This document shows, piece after piece, positions 49,888-58,170 of a stretch of DNA of 64,000 bases. Location: contig CAVSCD010000002.1 in the NCBI GenBank assembly GCA_963726335.1, positions 124,001-188,000 of the forward strand, given 5' to 3'. How positions within the stretch are numbered: position 1 is the stretch's first letter; the number at the start of each line of letters is the position of its first letter. The stretch comes from CAVSCD01 sp963726335 (lineage in GTDB: Bacteria > Acidobacteriota > Aminicenantia > Aminicenantales > UBA8522). The translations under genes were made by a program, and so were the position numbers. The notes below the pieces were generated by a model. It did no database searches, was not told where the DNA came from, and saw nothing but the letters and a program-made list of their open reading frames with translations.

Positions 49888-50956
49888 TCAAACGCCCGCC
49901 GCCGCGCTGACCTCGTTGGGAAAGTACTTGCGCTTGAAATAAAGGGCGACATTGACCAGTCCGATCATCACCGGCACCTCGACCAGCGGACCGATGACCG
50001 CCGCGAACGCCTGGCCGGAATTGATGCCGAAGACGGCCACGGCCACGGCGATGGCCAGCTCGAAGTTGTTGCTGGCCGCGGTGAACGACAGCGTCGCCGC
50101 CTTCGGGTAATCCGCCCCCGCCCTCTTGCTCAGGAAGAACGACGCAAGGAACATGACCACGAAGTAGATGAGGAGCGGAATGGCGATGCGCACGACGTCG
50201 AAGGGAATCTTGACGATGTATTCGCCCTTGAGCGAGAACATGACGACGATTGTAAAAAGAAGAGCAACGAGGGTGATGGGGCTGATGCGGGGGATGAACT
50301 TCGTCTCATACCAACTGCGCCCCTTGAGCTTGAGCAACGTGAACCGAGTGATCAACCCGGCCAGGAAAGGAATGCCGAGATAGATGAAGACGCTCTCGGC
50401 GATCTGCCGCATGGTGACGTTAACGGCCGTCCCCGCCAGCCCCAGCCAGGTCGGGAAGACGGTGATAAAGACATAAGCATAGACCGAGAAGAACAGGACC
50501 TGGAAGATCGAGTTGAAGGCGACGAGCCCGGCCGCGTACTCGCGATCCCCGCGGGCCAGGTCGTTCCAGACGATGACCATGGCGATGCAGCGGGCCAGGC
50601 CGATCATGATCAGACCGTACATGTACTCGGGCTTATCGCGTAAGAAAACGACAGCCAGGGCGAACATCAGGAGCGGTCCGATGATCCAGTTCTGGACCAG
50701 CGACAACGCCAGGACTTTGAAGTTCTTGAAGACGTCGCCGAGCTCCTCGTACTTCACTTTGGCCAAGGGCGGATACATCATCAGGATGAGCCCGACGGCA
50801 ATGGGGATGTTCGTCGTCCCCGATTGAAACGTCGTTAATAAAGCCGACGACGGCCGGCACAAGGTAGCCGAGTCCAACGCCGACCGCCATGGCCAGGAAT
50901 ATCCACAGGGTCAGATATCGGTCAAGGAACTTCAGCCTCGGGTTTCCAGGTGTCAT
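49888..50956 (-). CDS. acr3: ACR3-type arsenite efflux permease, one frameshift
   Basis: About 355 residues, ten helices. N-terminus LKFLDRYLTLWIFLAMAVGV, LGYLVPAVVGFINDVSIG; an extra base in the C4 run at 50818-50821 shifts the frame, after which TTNIPIAVGLILMMYPPLAK, LARCIAMVIVWNDLA (the conserved Cys of helix 4), SNNFELAIAVAVAVFGIN. ACR3 extrudes arsenite, and in some cases antimonite, using the proton gradient. Its start overlaps the end of the CcdA reading frame (50953) and precedes arsC, so reduction and export are linked. Confidence 0.9.
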
Positions 50957-50975
50957 CCAGATCCTCCTTTCACGG

Positions 50976-51669
50976 TCATCGGCGCCAGAACAAGAAATAT
51001 AGGCCGATGCCGATGATCAGCGACGCCGGCAACTTTCTGGAGAACGTCGTGAGCCGTCCGCAAGCCCTTTGACTCGAGCAGGCTCTTGGCTGCCCCGACC
51101 GATGTCCCCGCTGCGAGGACCAGCGCCGAATGCCCCAGCGCGTAGACAAAGAGAAGGAACGCCCCGTAGAGCGCATTCCCTTTCTCCGCAACGTAGGCCA
51201 GGAGCACAGCCAGGATGGGGACGGCGCAGGGCGTCGAGACGACACCGAAGAGGAGGCCCAGCAGAAAGGCGCCGACATAGCCTTGTTTCTTCACCCGGAT
51301 CCCGGTCGGGACCGGGAAATTCAGCTTGACCAGGCCGAGCAGGTGGAGCCCCATCAAGAGGCAGACCCCGGCCACCGCGTATTTCCAAAATCGGCCGACA
51401 TCCCCGAACATCCGTCCCATCAGGGCGGAAACGAGGCCCAGAGCGGTAAAAGTCAGAGCCAGGCCAAGGACGAAGAAGAGAGAAAAGACCAGGGACCTCC
51501 TGACGGTGGTTGTCTCCCTGTTCCCGGCAACGACGCCCATCAAAAGCGGGATCATCGCCAGGACGCAGGGATTCAGGGCCGTGGTCACGCCTCCCAGGAA
51601 GACAGCGACAACGGCCAGCCAAGGGCTGTGCTGGAGGAGCGCGGAAACGTCCCCGAAAAGAGTCTCCAT
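50976..51669 (-). CDS. CcdA-like thiol:disulfide membrane transporter, one frameshift
   Basis: About 230 residues with six helices. The two conserved cysteines are in TTALNPCVLAMIPLLMG and GVVSTPCAVPILAVLLAYVA. The last helix (LIIGIGLYFLFWRR, stop at 50976) is reached only after a frame change near 51028; uncorrected, the frame runs to 50953. CcdA proteins carry reducing equivalents from cytoplasmic thioredoxin across the membrane to exported thiol proteins. Located between a signal-peptide-bearing thioredoxin and ACR3 in the arsenic operon, it probably serves that thioredoxin. Confidence 0.85.
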
Positions 51670-51680
51670 ATGTCCTCAGC

Positions 51681-52121
51681 TCAGTGGACGCCGTGCTTCT
51701 TCAGGAGCTCGAGGATCTCCTCCTTGGGAAAAAGCCCGACGTGGCGGGCGATCTCGTTTCCCTTTGGATCCACGAAGACCTGCGTCGGGATCAGCTGGAT
51801 GCCGTACTTCCGCCCCGGCGCCGGGTCCTTCCAGACATCGTAAAAGACGACCTGGACGTCCTCGGCGAACTCGGCCGCGATCTCCTTCATGATCGGCTGC
51901 ATCTGCTTGCAGGGGATACAGCGGTCCGCCCCGAGCTCGATGAACGTAACTTTGTAAGGCGAGAAATCAACGTCCAAGCTGGTCGTGACCAAAACTTGGC
52001 CTTTTGGGGCTTTGGCGGACACGGACTGTCCGGCCGGGAATCTCGCGGCGAGGCCGGAGGAACCGAAAATCACAAGCAGCGCCAAAGCTAAGACGAGTCT
52101 CATTCTATTCGTTTTGGTCAA
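51681..52121 (-). CDS. Exported thioredoxin-like protein
   Basis: 146 residues with a signal peptide (MRLVLALALLVIFGSSGLAA). TTG at 52121 is the best start because AAGGAGATCAAACG lies directly before it; an ATG six codons later has no such site. The thioredoxin fold has GADRCIPCKQMQPIMKEIA with CxxC at about 67-70, and the cis-Pro loop IQLIPTQVFVD. Stop is 11 bases before the CcdA start, so the two form an exported thiol relay. Confidence 0.85.
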   Translation of the reverse strand: MTKTNRMRLVLALALLVIFGSSGLAARFPAGQSVSAKAPKGQVLVTTSLDVDFSPYKVTFIELGADRCIPCKQMQPIMKEIAAEFAEDVQVVFYDVWKDPAPGRKYGIQLIPTQVFVDPKGNEIARHVGLFPKEEILELLKKHGVH

Positions 52122-52206
52122 CGTTTGATCTCCTTTCGTCTTTCGTGTTCTTTGTCTATGATCCGCTCTTCTTATGGAGCTCGTGGACTTCCCGGAATGG
52201 CCTCGA

Positions 52207-52449
52207 TCAGGCCGAGGCCTCCTGGATCCAGGCTTTGATCTCTTCGGGACGCGGGATCCGGCCCGAGCAAACGACCTTACCGTCGATCACCAGCCCGGGC
52301 GTGCTGAGGATATCGTATTCCATGATCTTCTTGATGTCCGAGATTTTCTGGACGTCCGCGGCCAGGCCGAGCTCGGCCAGGACGTTGATGGTCCTTTTCT
52401 CGACCTCGTGGCAGCGCGGGCAGCCGGGCCCTAAGATTCTGATTTCCAT
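52207..52449 (-). CDS. Small redox-active disulfide protein (thioredoxin fold)
   Basis: 80 residues, ATG behind GGAGG. Motif GPGCPRCHEVEKRTI (CPxC) and STPGLVIDGKVVCSGRIP (cis-Pro). This matches the glutaredoxin-like 'redox-active disulfide protein 2' family (MTH895/TM0996). Small cytoplasmic partners of this type are common beside DUF318 permeases in metalloid operons. It probably keeps ArsC or a thiol target reduced. An 85-base gap follows before the exported thioredoxin. Confidence 0.83.
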   Translation of the reverse strand: MEIRILGPGCPRCHEVEKRTINVLAELGLAADVQKISDIKKIMEYDILSTPGLVIDGKVVCSGRIPRPEEIKAWIQEASA

Positions 52450-52487
52450 TTCATTCCTCCCTTAAGATTTCTTGGCCGATCCATATG

Positions 52488-53969
52488 TCACTCCCCCTTC
52501 GCCTTCTCAGGCACGACCGCGGGCTGGACTTGGCTCCTCTTGCTCATCCGCCACAGCCCCGCAGCCAACAGGGCCAGGAAGATAAGGAGGTACAGGGCGA
52601 CCGTCCCGATGTTCGCCCCGTCCTCGAGAGCGCCGTAGATCAGGCCGGCGATCGTGCTGAACAGGGCAACCCAGAATACGTAAACCCAGGCCTTGGCCTT
52701 GCCGATGATGACCGAGATCATGAGGATGCTCTGCAGGCTCAGCTCGGGATCGGCCATGAGGTAAGCCAGGAGCGGACCACGATGCATGCCCAGGCTCAAG
52801 AACATTTTGGCGATCGGCACCTCGACAAGAGTCGGAAAATACATAAATACCCCGAAGACGACGCCGGCCAGGTTCCCGAAGAGCGTATTTTGACCGGCTA
52901 GAGCCTTGATCCATTCCGGGCGGATGAGGACCCGGATGATGCCGACGAAAAACACGCCGACCACGAGCAGCGGGAAGATTTGCTTGATGAAGCGCCATGA
53001 TTCCCAGAGGAAATCGCGGACCTCATCCGGCGTCAATCGCCGATGCCCGATATATGCCAGCAACGCCACGGAAATGATGACCCCGAACATCTTGCCAGTG
53101 AACAGGACGTCCAATCCCCCGGCGTGCACTGTCATCCCGGCCGAAGCGACCAGGAGCGTGAGGACGACCAGGCCCAGTGAAACCCACGTCCAGCGGTTAA
53201 AGCCCTCGGAAACTTTTCCCAGTCCCCGCCAGGAAACGAACGCGATCAGAAAGAGCAATCCGATCAGGATCGCCCCCTGGACGGAGACCCCTTCCTGTCC
53301 CGAGGCGCTATCGGAAGGCACGACCCGGCTCAAGAACTCCTGGAATCGGTCGAGGCCCGAAAGGGGTACTTTGATGCCGCCATAGGCGTTTGTCAGGAGG
53401 CCGATCTTGAGAGTCCCCGACAGCAACAGGGCGACGAGGATGAGCAGGAAGGCGAGCGAAGCCTTTTTTATCGTGGCCTTCCCCGCGAACATCGTGTCCG
53501 GGCGTTGGTCATGGCTGATGTCCGAACGGCGGAAGATCAAGGCCATGATCATCCCGATGCTGATGCCAAAGACGAGCGAGAGGAAGAGGCGGGCGAAGGC
53601 CAGGTCCGCCCCGATCATCCCTCCGGTATAGACCAGGGCCAGGATGTTGGCCGCCGGCGCAAAAAAGAGGAAAGTGATCGCCGGGCCGAGCCCCGCGCCT
53701 TTCCTATAGATACCGGCGAACAGGGGCACGATCGTGCACGAGCAGACCGACAACACCGAGCCGGCCAGCGCGGCCGCCGGGTAGGAGACATACTTCGGAG
53801 CATTCCGGCCCAGGAAACGCGTCACGGATTCCTTCGGGATCAAGGCCGTCATGGCCCCGGCGATGAAGAACGCAGGGACCAGGCACAGCAAAACGTGAGC
53901 GGCCAGATAGGCGGCCAGATTGCCCAGGCCGCCCTGAAATAACTTTAATAGATAACCGGCGACATCCAT
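52488..53969 (-). CDS. DUF318 (ArsP-like) permease
   Basis: 493 residues with about 11-12 helices. The first repeat has ALAGSVLSVCSCTIVPLFAG, IYRKGAGLGPAITFLFFAPA, ANILALVYTGGMIG, the DUF318 signature with a cysteine pair; the second has LAGVVFGVFMYFPTLVEVPI and LGMHRGPLLAYLMADPELSL. Members include ArsP, which exports organoarsenicals such as methylarsenite. Because arsM is 2.5 kb away, export of methylated arsenic is a reasonable hypothesis; the substrate is not proven. GC content and codon use do not stand out from neighbours. Confidence 0.85.
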   Translation of the reverse strand: MDVAGYLLKLFQGGLGNLAAYLAAHVLLCLVPAFFIAGAMTALIPKESVTRFLGRNAPKYVSYPAAALAGSVLSVCSCTIVPLFAGIYRKGAGLGPAITFLFFAPAANILALVYTGGMIGADLAFARLFLSLVFGISIGMIMALIFRRSDISHDQRPDTMFAGKATIKKASLAFLLILVALLLSGTLKIGLLTNAYGGIKVPLSGLDRFQEFLSRVVPSDSASGQEGVSVQGAILIGLLFLIAFVSWRGLGKVSEGFNRWTWVSLGLVVLTLLVASAGMTVHAGGLDVLFTGKMFGVIISVALLAYIGHRRLTPDEVRDFLWESWRFIKQIFPLLVVGVFFVGIIRVLIRPEWIKALAGQNTLFGNLAGVVFGVFMYFPTLVEVPIAKMFLSLGMHRGPLLAYLMADPELSLQSILMISVIIGKAKAWVYVFWVALFSTIAGLIYGALEDGANIGTVALYLLIFLALLAAGLWRMSKRSQVQPAVVPEKAKGE

Positions 53970-54060
53970 GTTGATTTCCCCGATATCCGCTTCATTCTCA
54001 GGATTTCACGATGTCCGCTGAATTCTTCCGGTCATGCTGTCTTTGGCTAATCCCGGACCT

Positions 54061-54435
54061 TCAAACCAGAGATTGACCGGCCTCCCCATTGGGCTTTTTC
54101 CGGACGTTTTCCCGGAGGCAAAGGTCCAGGCGCTTCGCGTCCTCCACAACGGAAGCGGAATCCGCGAAATCGGGACCGGCAAATTGCCTGAGAAGCGGCG
54201 CCAAGTTCTCTTTGACGCTGCGGGGCATGGCGTAAATGATCCACCTCCCCTCCCGCTTGTCTTCGACGAGGTCGGCATCCCTCAAGAGCCGGAGCTGGTG
54301 GGAGATCCGCGATTGCGGCATATCCAGGATGAACATCAGCTCACATACGCAGAGCTCCCGCTCCATGAGCAATAGGAAAATCCTCAAACGAGTGGGGTCC
54401 GAGAGCGCCCTGAAGGCCCTGATGAGTTCTTTCAT
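54061..54435 (-). CDS. arsR: ArsR-family arsenic repressor
   Basis: 124 residues, winged helix: AFRALSDPTRLRIFLLLM, ELCVCELMFILDMPQSRISH (the ELCVCEL arsenite-binding loop on helix alpha3), LRLLRDADLVEDKREGRW and IIYAMP. It binds operator DNA and releases it upon arsenite or antimonite binding to the cysteines. First gene of the operon; a perfect 24-bp palindrome lies 10 bases before its start, so it regulates itself and all downstream ars genes. Confidence 0.9.
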   Translation of the reverse strand: MKELIRAFRALSDPTRLRIFLLLMERELCVCELMFILDMPQSRISHQLRLLRDADLVEDKREGRWIIYAMPRSVKENLAPLLRQFAGPDFADSASVVEDAKRLDLCLRENVRKKPNGEAGQSLV

Positions 54436-54444
54436 GTCAGCCTA

Positions 54445-54468
54445 ATATATGAAGATATCTTCATATAT
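54445..54468. promoter_or_regulatory. ArsR operator (24-bp perfect palindrome)
   Basis: ATATATGAAGAT is followed immediately by its exact reverse complement. It sits between divergently read arsR (ATG at 54435) and the ferredoxin gene (54610). A-T-rich 12-2-12 or longer dyads of this type are typical ArsR/SmtB operators. It should control arsR and could influence the divergent genes. Confidence 0.7.
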
Positions 54469-54609
54469 GCACATGATTTGTCAAGTGAGCGCGGCGCAGT
54501 GAAGAAACGAAAAGGATGTCTTGCAGGTGTTAGAAACCTCGGGCTATGATATCCCGAGCGTTGATATTTCGATGAGGACAGCGTAAGGAGTCGGCCTTAG
54601 GATGATCTC

Positions 54610-54897
54610 ATGACCTCAAATCAAATCCCCAGGGAAAAAATACCCTGGTTTCCCACTGTGGATCCTGAACAGTGCAACGGCTGCCGGGTCTGCTTTGAAT
54701 TCTGTCAGCAGGGCGTTTACACCTGGGACGAGGAAAAGAGTGTGGCGAAGGTCACTCACCCGTTCAATTGCGTCGTCGGCTGCAGCCACTGCACGACGCT
54801 CTGCCCGCCCCAAGCGATCACCTTCCCCTCCGAGGAGGAGCTGATGACGACGCTCCGAAAGCTCCGCGAGAAACCCGGACAAGAAAAGGAAGAATAG
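54610..54897 (+). CDS. Two-cluster 4Fe-4S ferredoxin
   Basis: 95 residues. The first motif is CNGCRVCFEFC and the second is CVVGCSHCTTLCPPQAI; with these eight cysteines it fits a 2[4Fe-4S] ferredoxin. AGGATG lies before the ATG. The gene diverges from arsR and its stop (TAG) directly abuts the phosphoesterase ATG, so the two are co-expressed. A reductant for a metalloid enzyme is a possible role; none is proven. Confidence 0.85.
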   Translation: MTSNQIPREKIPWFPTVDPEQCNGCRVCFEFCQQGVYTWDEEKSVAKVTHPFNCVVGCSHCTTLCPPQAITFPSEEELMTTLRKLREKPGQEKEE

Positions 54898-55611
54898 ATG
54901 AAACTGGCGATCTTCGGCGATATCCACGGAAATCTCGAGGCGCTTCAGGCGGCCGCCGGGCCGTCGAAGGCAAGGTCGATAAGATCATTCCATCTGGGCG
55001 ATTTGGGGGGCTACGCTCCTTTCGTGAATGAGGTCGTGGACTTCCTGGTCGCGCGCGGGATCGGCGGCATCCAGGGCAACTACGACGACGCCGTGGCCAA
55101 CGACCGGGAGCACTGCGGCTGCAAGTTTGAAGATCCCGTCCAGGAGAAGATGACCACGGTGTCATTCGAATGGACGAAGAGCCATGTCACGCCGCGGACG
55201 AAGGAATACATGAAGGGCCTGCCGGTCTCGCTGGAAATGTCAGCCGGCGGCAGGAAAATCCTCCTTTTCCATGCCGCGCCGCACAAGAACAACATCTACT
55301 GGTATGAGGACCGCCCGGAGCGGTTCTTCCAACGCAGATGGGCGGAAAGACGGACGCCGAGATCGGCGTCTATGGGCTCACCCACAAGCCGTACCGCAAG
55401 GACTTCTGAGGGAAGTCTTATCAACGCCGGAAGCGTCGGGAAGCCCAAGGACGGGGACCCGCGGGCTTGCGTGACCTTGATCGAGATCACTCCTGATGCG
55501 GTGACGACGGAATTCCTGAGGGTCGAGTACGACGTCGAGAAGACCGCCGCGGCCATTCTGGAGCACGGCCTGCCTGAGTATTTCGCCGAGAGATTGCGGC
55601 AGGCGAGATAG
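54898..55611 (+). CDS. Calcineurin-like metallophosphoesterase, with compensating frame changes
   Basis: 237 residues. Metal-binding motifs: AIFGDIHGNLEAL, HLGDLGGYAP, GIQGNYDDAVAND, ILLFHAAPH; the last (GLTHKPYRK, normally GHTH) reads in another frame at about 55365-55400. Similarly VEGKVDKII at about 54965-54995 reads in a different frame between in-frame flanks. Two pairs of compensating indels therefore leave the frame open while spoiling two motifs. YfcE/phosphodiesterase-like; substrate unknown. Coupled with the ferredoxin gene and convergent with arsM, with the arsM frame overlapping its end. Confidence 0.78.
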   Translation: MKLAIFGDIHGNLEALQAAAGPSKARSIRSFHLGDLGGYAPFVNEVVDFLVARGIGGIQGNYDDAVANDREHCGCKFEDPVQEKMTTVSFEWTKSHVTPRTKEYMKGLPVSLEMSAGGRKILLFHAAPHKNNIYWYEDRPERFFQRRWAERRTPRSASMGSPTSRTARTSEGSLINAGSVGKPKDGDPRACVTLIEITPDAVTTEFLRVEYDVEKTAAAILEHGLPEYFAERLRQAR

Positions 55612-56472
55612 CGCCCGGAATTCCTTCTTCTCGGGCTTGAACGCCCTGACACTGAGGCTGAGGACCGACGAGATATGGTCCGTCAGCTTCTTCCGCGGGA
55701 TCTTCAGCTTCTTGATGACCTCGGGAACCAGTGAGCCCTCGAGCACCAGCTCCGCGGGAAAGGCGGTCTCGCTCACGACAGCAACGTCCTTGAACCCGGC
55801 CTTCCGAATCGCGTCGAGATAATCTTCCTTGACGAGAGCGCCGGCGACGCAGGCCACATAAGCGTCGACGGATTCTCGAACGGCTTTGGGAAGCGGCTTT
55901 TTCAGGGCCAGGTCGGAGACCATCAGCCGGCCGCCGGGCCGGAGGACCCGGAAGGCCTCCCCGAAGACACGAGGCTTGTCCGTTGATAGATTGATGACGC
56001 AGTTCGAGATAATAGCGTCGACGGAGTTATCCGCGGCCGGCAGGTTTTCGATCTCCCCCAGGCGGAACTCGACGTTCGACGTGCCCGCCTGGCGGGCGTT
56101 ATCCCGGGCTTTATCGACCATGTCGGGGGTCATGTCCACGCCGATGACCCGGCCCTTGGGACCGACCTTCGCGGCCGCGAGGAAGCAGTCGATCCCGGCC
56201 CCCGAGCCCAGGTCGAGGACGGTCTCACCATGCTTCAGGCCGGCGAGAGCCGACGGATTCCCGCAGCCCAGGCCGAGGTTGGCGTCCTCGGGGATGGCCG
56301 CCAGCTCTTCGGGGGAATAACCGACCTTTTGGCTCAAATCCCCAAGGTCCAGACCCGCCTGTCCGCAGCCGCAGGGGGAGGACCCCGAACCGCAACAGGA
56401 AGTTTTCGTGTTCACCGCCCGGGCGTACCGGTCCCGGACGTGTTTTTTGATGTCGTTATCTTTGACGCGCAT
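55378..56472 (-). CDS. arsM: Arsenite S-adenosylmethionine methyltransferase
   Basis: ATG at 56472 behind AAAGGAGATCGCTT. SAM-binding core TVLDLGSGAGIDCFLAAAKV, then VDMTPDMVDKARDNARQAG. The three As(III)-binding cysteines are present: Cys70 (LGLGCGNP), Cys158 (IISNCVINL) and Cys208 (AYVACVAGAL). The N-terminal Cys cluster TSCCGSGSSPCGCGQ is also typical. The usual family end is near residue 285 (SVRAFKPE); the frame continues 79 residues antisense to the phosphoesterase, probably not part of the native protein. It converts arsenite to methylated species. 12 bases after the AbrB-type gene, so co-transcribed. Confidence 0.9.
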   Translation of the reverse strand: MRVKDNDIKKHVRDRYARAVNTKTSCCGSGSSPCGCGQAGLDLGDLSQKVGYSPEELAAIPEDANLGLGCGNPSALAGLKHGETVLDLGSGAGIDCFLAAAKVGPKGRVIGVDMTPDMVDKARDNARQAGTSNVEFRLGEIENLPAADNSVDAIISNCVINLSTDKPRVFGEAFRVLRPGGRLMVSDLALKKPLPKAVRESVDAYVACVAGALVKEDYLDAIRKAGFKDVAVVSETAFPAELVLEGSLVPEVIKKLKIPRKKLTDHISSVLSLSVRAFKPEKKEFRALSRLPQSLGEILRQAVLQNGRGGLLDVVLDPQEFRRHRIRSDLDQGHASPRVPVLGLPDASGVDKTSLRSPCGTACG

Positions 56473-56484
56473 AAGCGATCTCCT

Positions 56485-56739
56485 TTAAGAAATGATATCT
56501 TTCATCATGGGCCCGAGCCGGCCCCGGACGATCCCGGTGAGCTCATCGGCCTTGATCAACGAGATGCAGCAGACCTCGCCGCTCTTTCTCCACAGGATGA
56601 GGGCCAGTTTGTCTCCGGGCCGGATCCCGGCGGCCTCGCGCACATCCTTGGGGAGCACCATCTGGCCGCGCTCGTCAACGCTGACCATGGCTTCCACCCG
56701 GCAACATTCTTTATCTTCTTTCTTTACATGGGCGGCCAT
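56485..56739 (-). CDS. AbrB/SpoVT-type DNA-binding protein
   Basis: 84 residues from the ATG at 56739 (AGGAG upstream). Swapped-hairpin AbrB fold: VEAMVSVDERGQMVLPKDVR, AAGIRPGDKLALILW. Two cysteine pairs (ECCRVE, EVCCISLIK) flank the domain, suggesting metal or thiol sensing. It precedes arsM by 12 bases. This cysteine-rich AbrB type is found beside arsM and, as far as I recall, near hgcAB genes of mercury methylators; I cannot check this. It probably regulates arsM. Confidence 0.8.
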   Translation of the reverse strand: MAAHVKKEDKECCRVEAMVSVDERGQMVLPKDVREAAGIRPGDKLALILWRKSGEVCCISLIKADELTGIVRGRLGPMMKDIIS

Positions 56740-56799
56740 CAACCAATCTCCTGAATTATCTTTAATTTAATTCTATTTATCAGTATTCTGATCATACTT

Positions 56800-57930
56800 T
56801 CCTGCTTTCTTAGATTCAGTCGAGCGCCCGCCTTTGAGAAGATATCCTTGGTCGACTTAAAGGGTGGCGGAACCATGAAGGGCTGGAAGAGGTACTTCTT
56901 TCCTGCCGGGCCCGTTGGAAGCGGAGGGAGGGGATCTCGCCCGTGGTGCTGTGGACCTGATGTTGTTATAGCGTTCGACTTCGCTGCGCAGAACCTGGCG
57001 GGCCTCGTCGATCAGCCGGATGTTCTCCCGAGCGCAGGTGCGGATCAGGCGGTCCTGGAGCCAGCCGTAGGGTCGCTCGATCTTACCTTTGGCTTGAGGG
57101 GAGAGGGCATAACGGGGATTGATCCCGCCTCTCGGACGGCCGTTTCCTCTGCGGGTCGACCTCCTCGGTCACAAATAAGGATAGCCTAGAGTGAATCCCG
57201 CCCCTGGACGAAGCGGAAGATCGAGTGAGAGTCGGTGTAATAGGCATAGGGCGTCCCGTTGCCCAAGACCACGGCCTCTAAGGCGGAGATATGGTCCCAG
57301 CTGGTCTCTCTCTCCACGAGTTCGGCGTAGAGGAACTTGCGGCTAAAATCGTCCAGGCTGGTGATGAGGTGCCATTTCTCCGGAGCATAAGGACTCCAGC
57401 GGTGATATGAGGAGTCGTGCTGGATGAGCTCGCCGATGTAGTTGGTCAGGACCTCCCGGTCATGGGCCTTGCGCTTGGGCCGGCGCAGGTAAAAATCATT
57501 CTGCTTGGCTCGATGGATGATGGTCGGCACGGAGACCTTTTGGCCGTGGCTCTGCCAGAGCCGGTCCCGGATGTAGCTGTAGTTATAGGAGTGCAGGGCT
57601 ATATCCGGGTTCTCGATCAGCGCTAACTCGCTCGAGCTCAGCGAGGATGTTTTCTCGGTTTCCAGGCAGATCGAACGCGTGCTGTGGCTCGCTTATAGCA
57701 CAAAGCAAAACCCGTGGGATCCTCGCGCAACTCCTTGAGCAAGGCAAAGAAGCGGCTGCGCCCGATCTTGAGGATGTTCAGGATGTACGAGAGTACAATC
57801 TCCGCCTGTGCGGATAGCTGCGAAGGCATACACCGAACTGCCCTCGAGAAGTGGCCTTGTGAAGTCGTTTGCCCAGGGTTAAAACCTCCGTCAAAGGGAC
57901 GTTTTAACCGCGAAGACCAGCCGGTCACTT
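56800..57930 (-). mobile_element. Degraded insertion sequence, IS481/rve-type transposase remnant
   Basis: A DDE integrase-like transposase can be followed in three frames. N-terminal helices: VLSYILNILKIGRSRFFALL from about 57829; then SSLSSSELALIENPDIALHS; then IQHDSSYHRWSP (first Asp), SLDDFSRKFLYAELVERETS, AYYTDSHSIFRFV (second Asp), PQAKGKIERPYGWLQDRLIR (Glu), and C-terminal STTGEIPSLRFQRA, PFMVPPPFKSTKDIF. Frame breaks at about 57640 and 57190, and a stop interrupts at 57187. No terminal inverted repeats or target duplication could be found. It ends close to the AbrB gene and is inactive. Confidence 0.72.
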
Positions 57931-57993
57931 TCGGACTGCAACACTAAAATCAGATGACTTTAATTCCTTGATGACCATCAGTTAAAAAAGAGA

Positions 57994-58022
57994 TTGACAA
58001 AGTCATGCTGATACCGTAATGA
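57994..58022 (+). promoter_or_regulatory. Possible sigma-70-type promoter of the DFG-repeat gene
   Basis: TTGACA (57994-57999), a 17-base spacer and TAATGA (58017-58022) lie about 150 bases before the ATG at 58171. Between them and the start lies a hairpin: GGTGCG (58065-58070) and CGCACC (58083-58088). The -10 match is poor. The rest of 57931-58170 shows no gene. Confidence 0.3.
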
Positions 58023-58170
58023 ATTCCCAGCAGAAGCAGAGGAAAGGCGAATCTTCAAAAATATGGTGCGTTGGAGTCTTGGCGCACCCGCCCTTGGAGG
58101 TGAAAGCACCCGAAAATACCGTATCCATGGCCTTTTCTTTCCAAGACGATTCATCGAGGGGGAGTAAAAC

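Noticed and set aside
55378..55612. C-terminal 79 residues of ArsM as a new domain
   Set aside because: They lie antisense to the phosphoesterase and begin right after the normal end of the family; probably lack of a stop rather than a domain.
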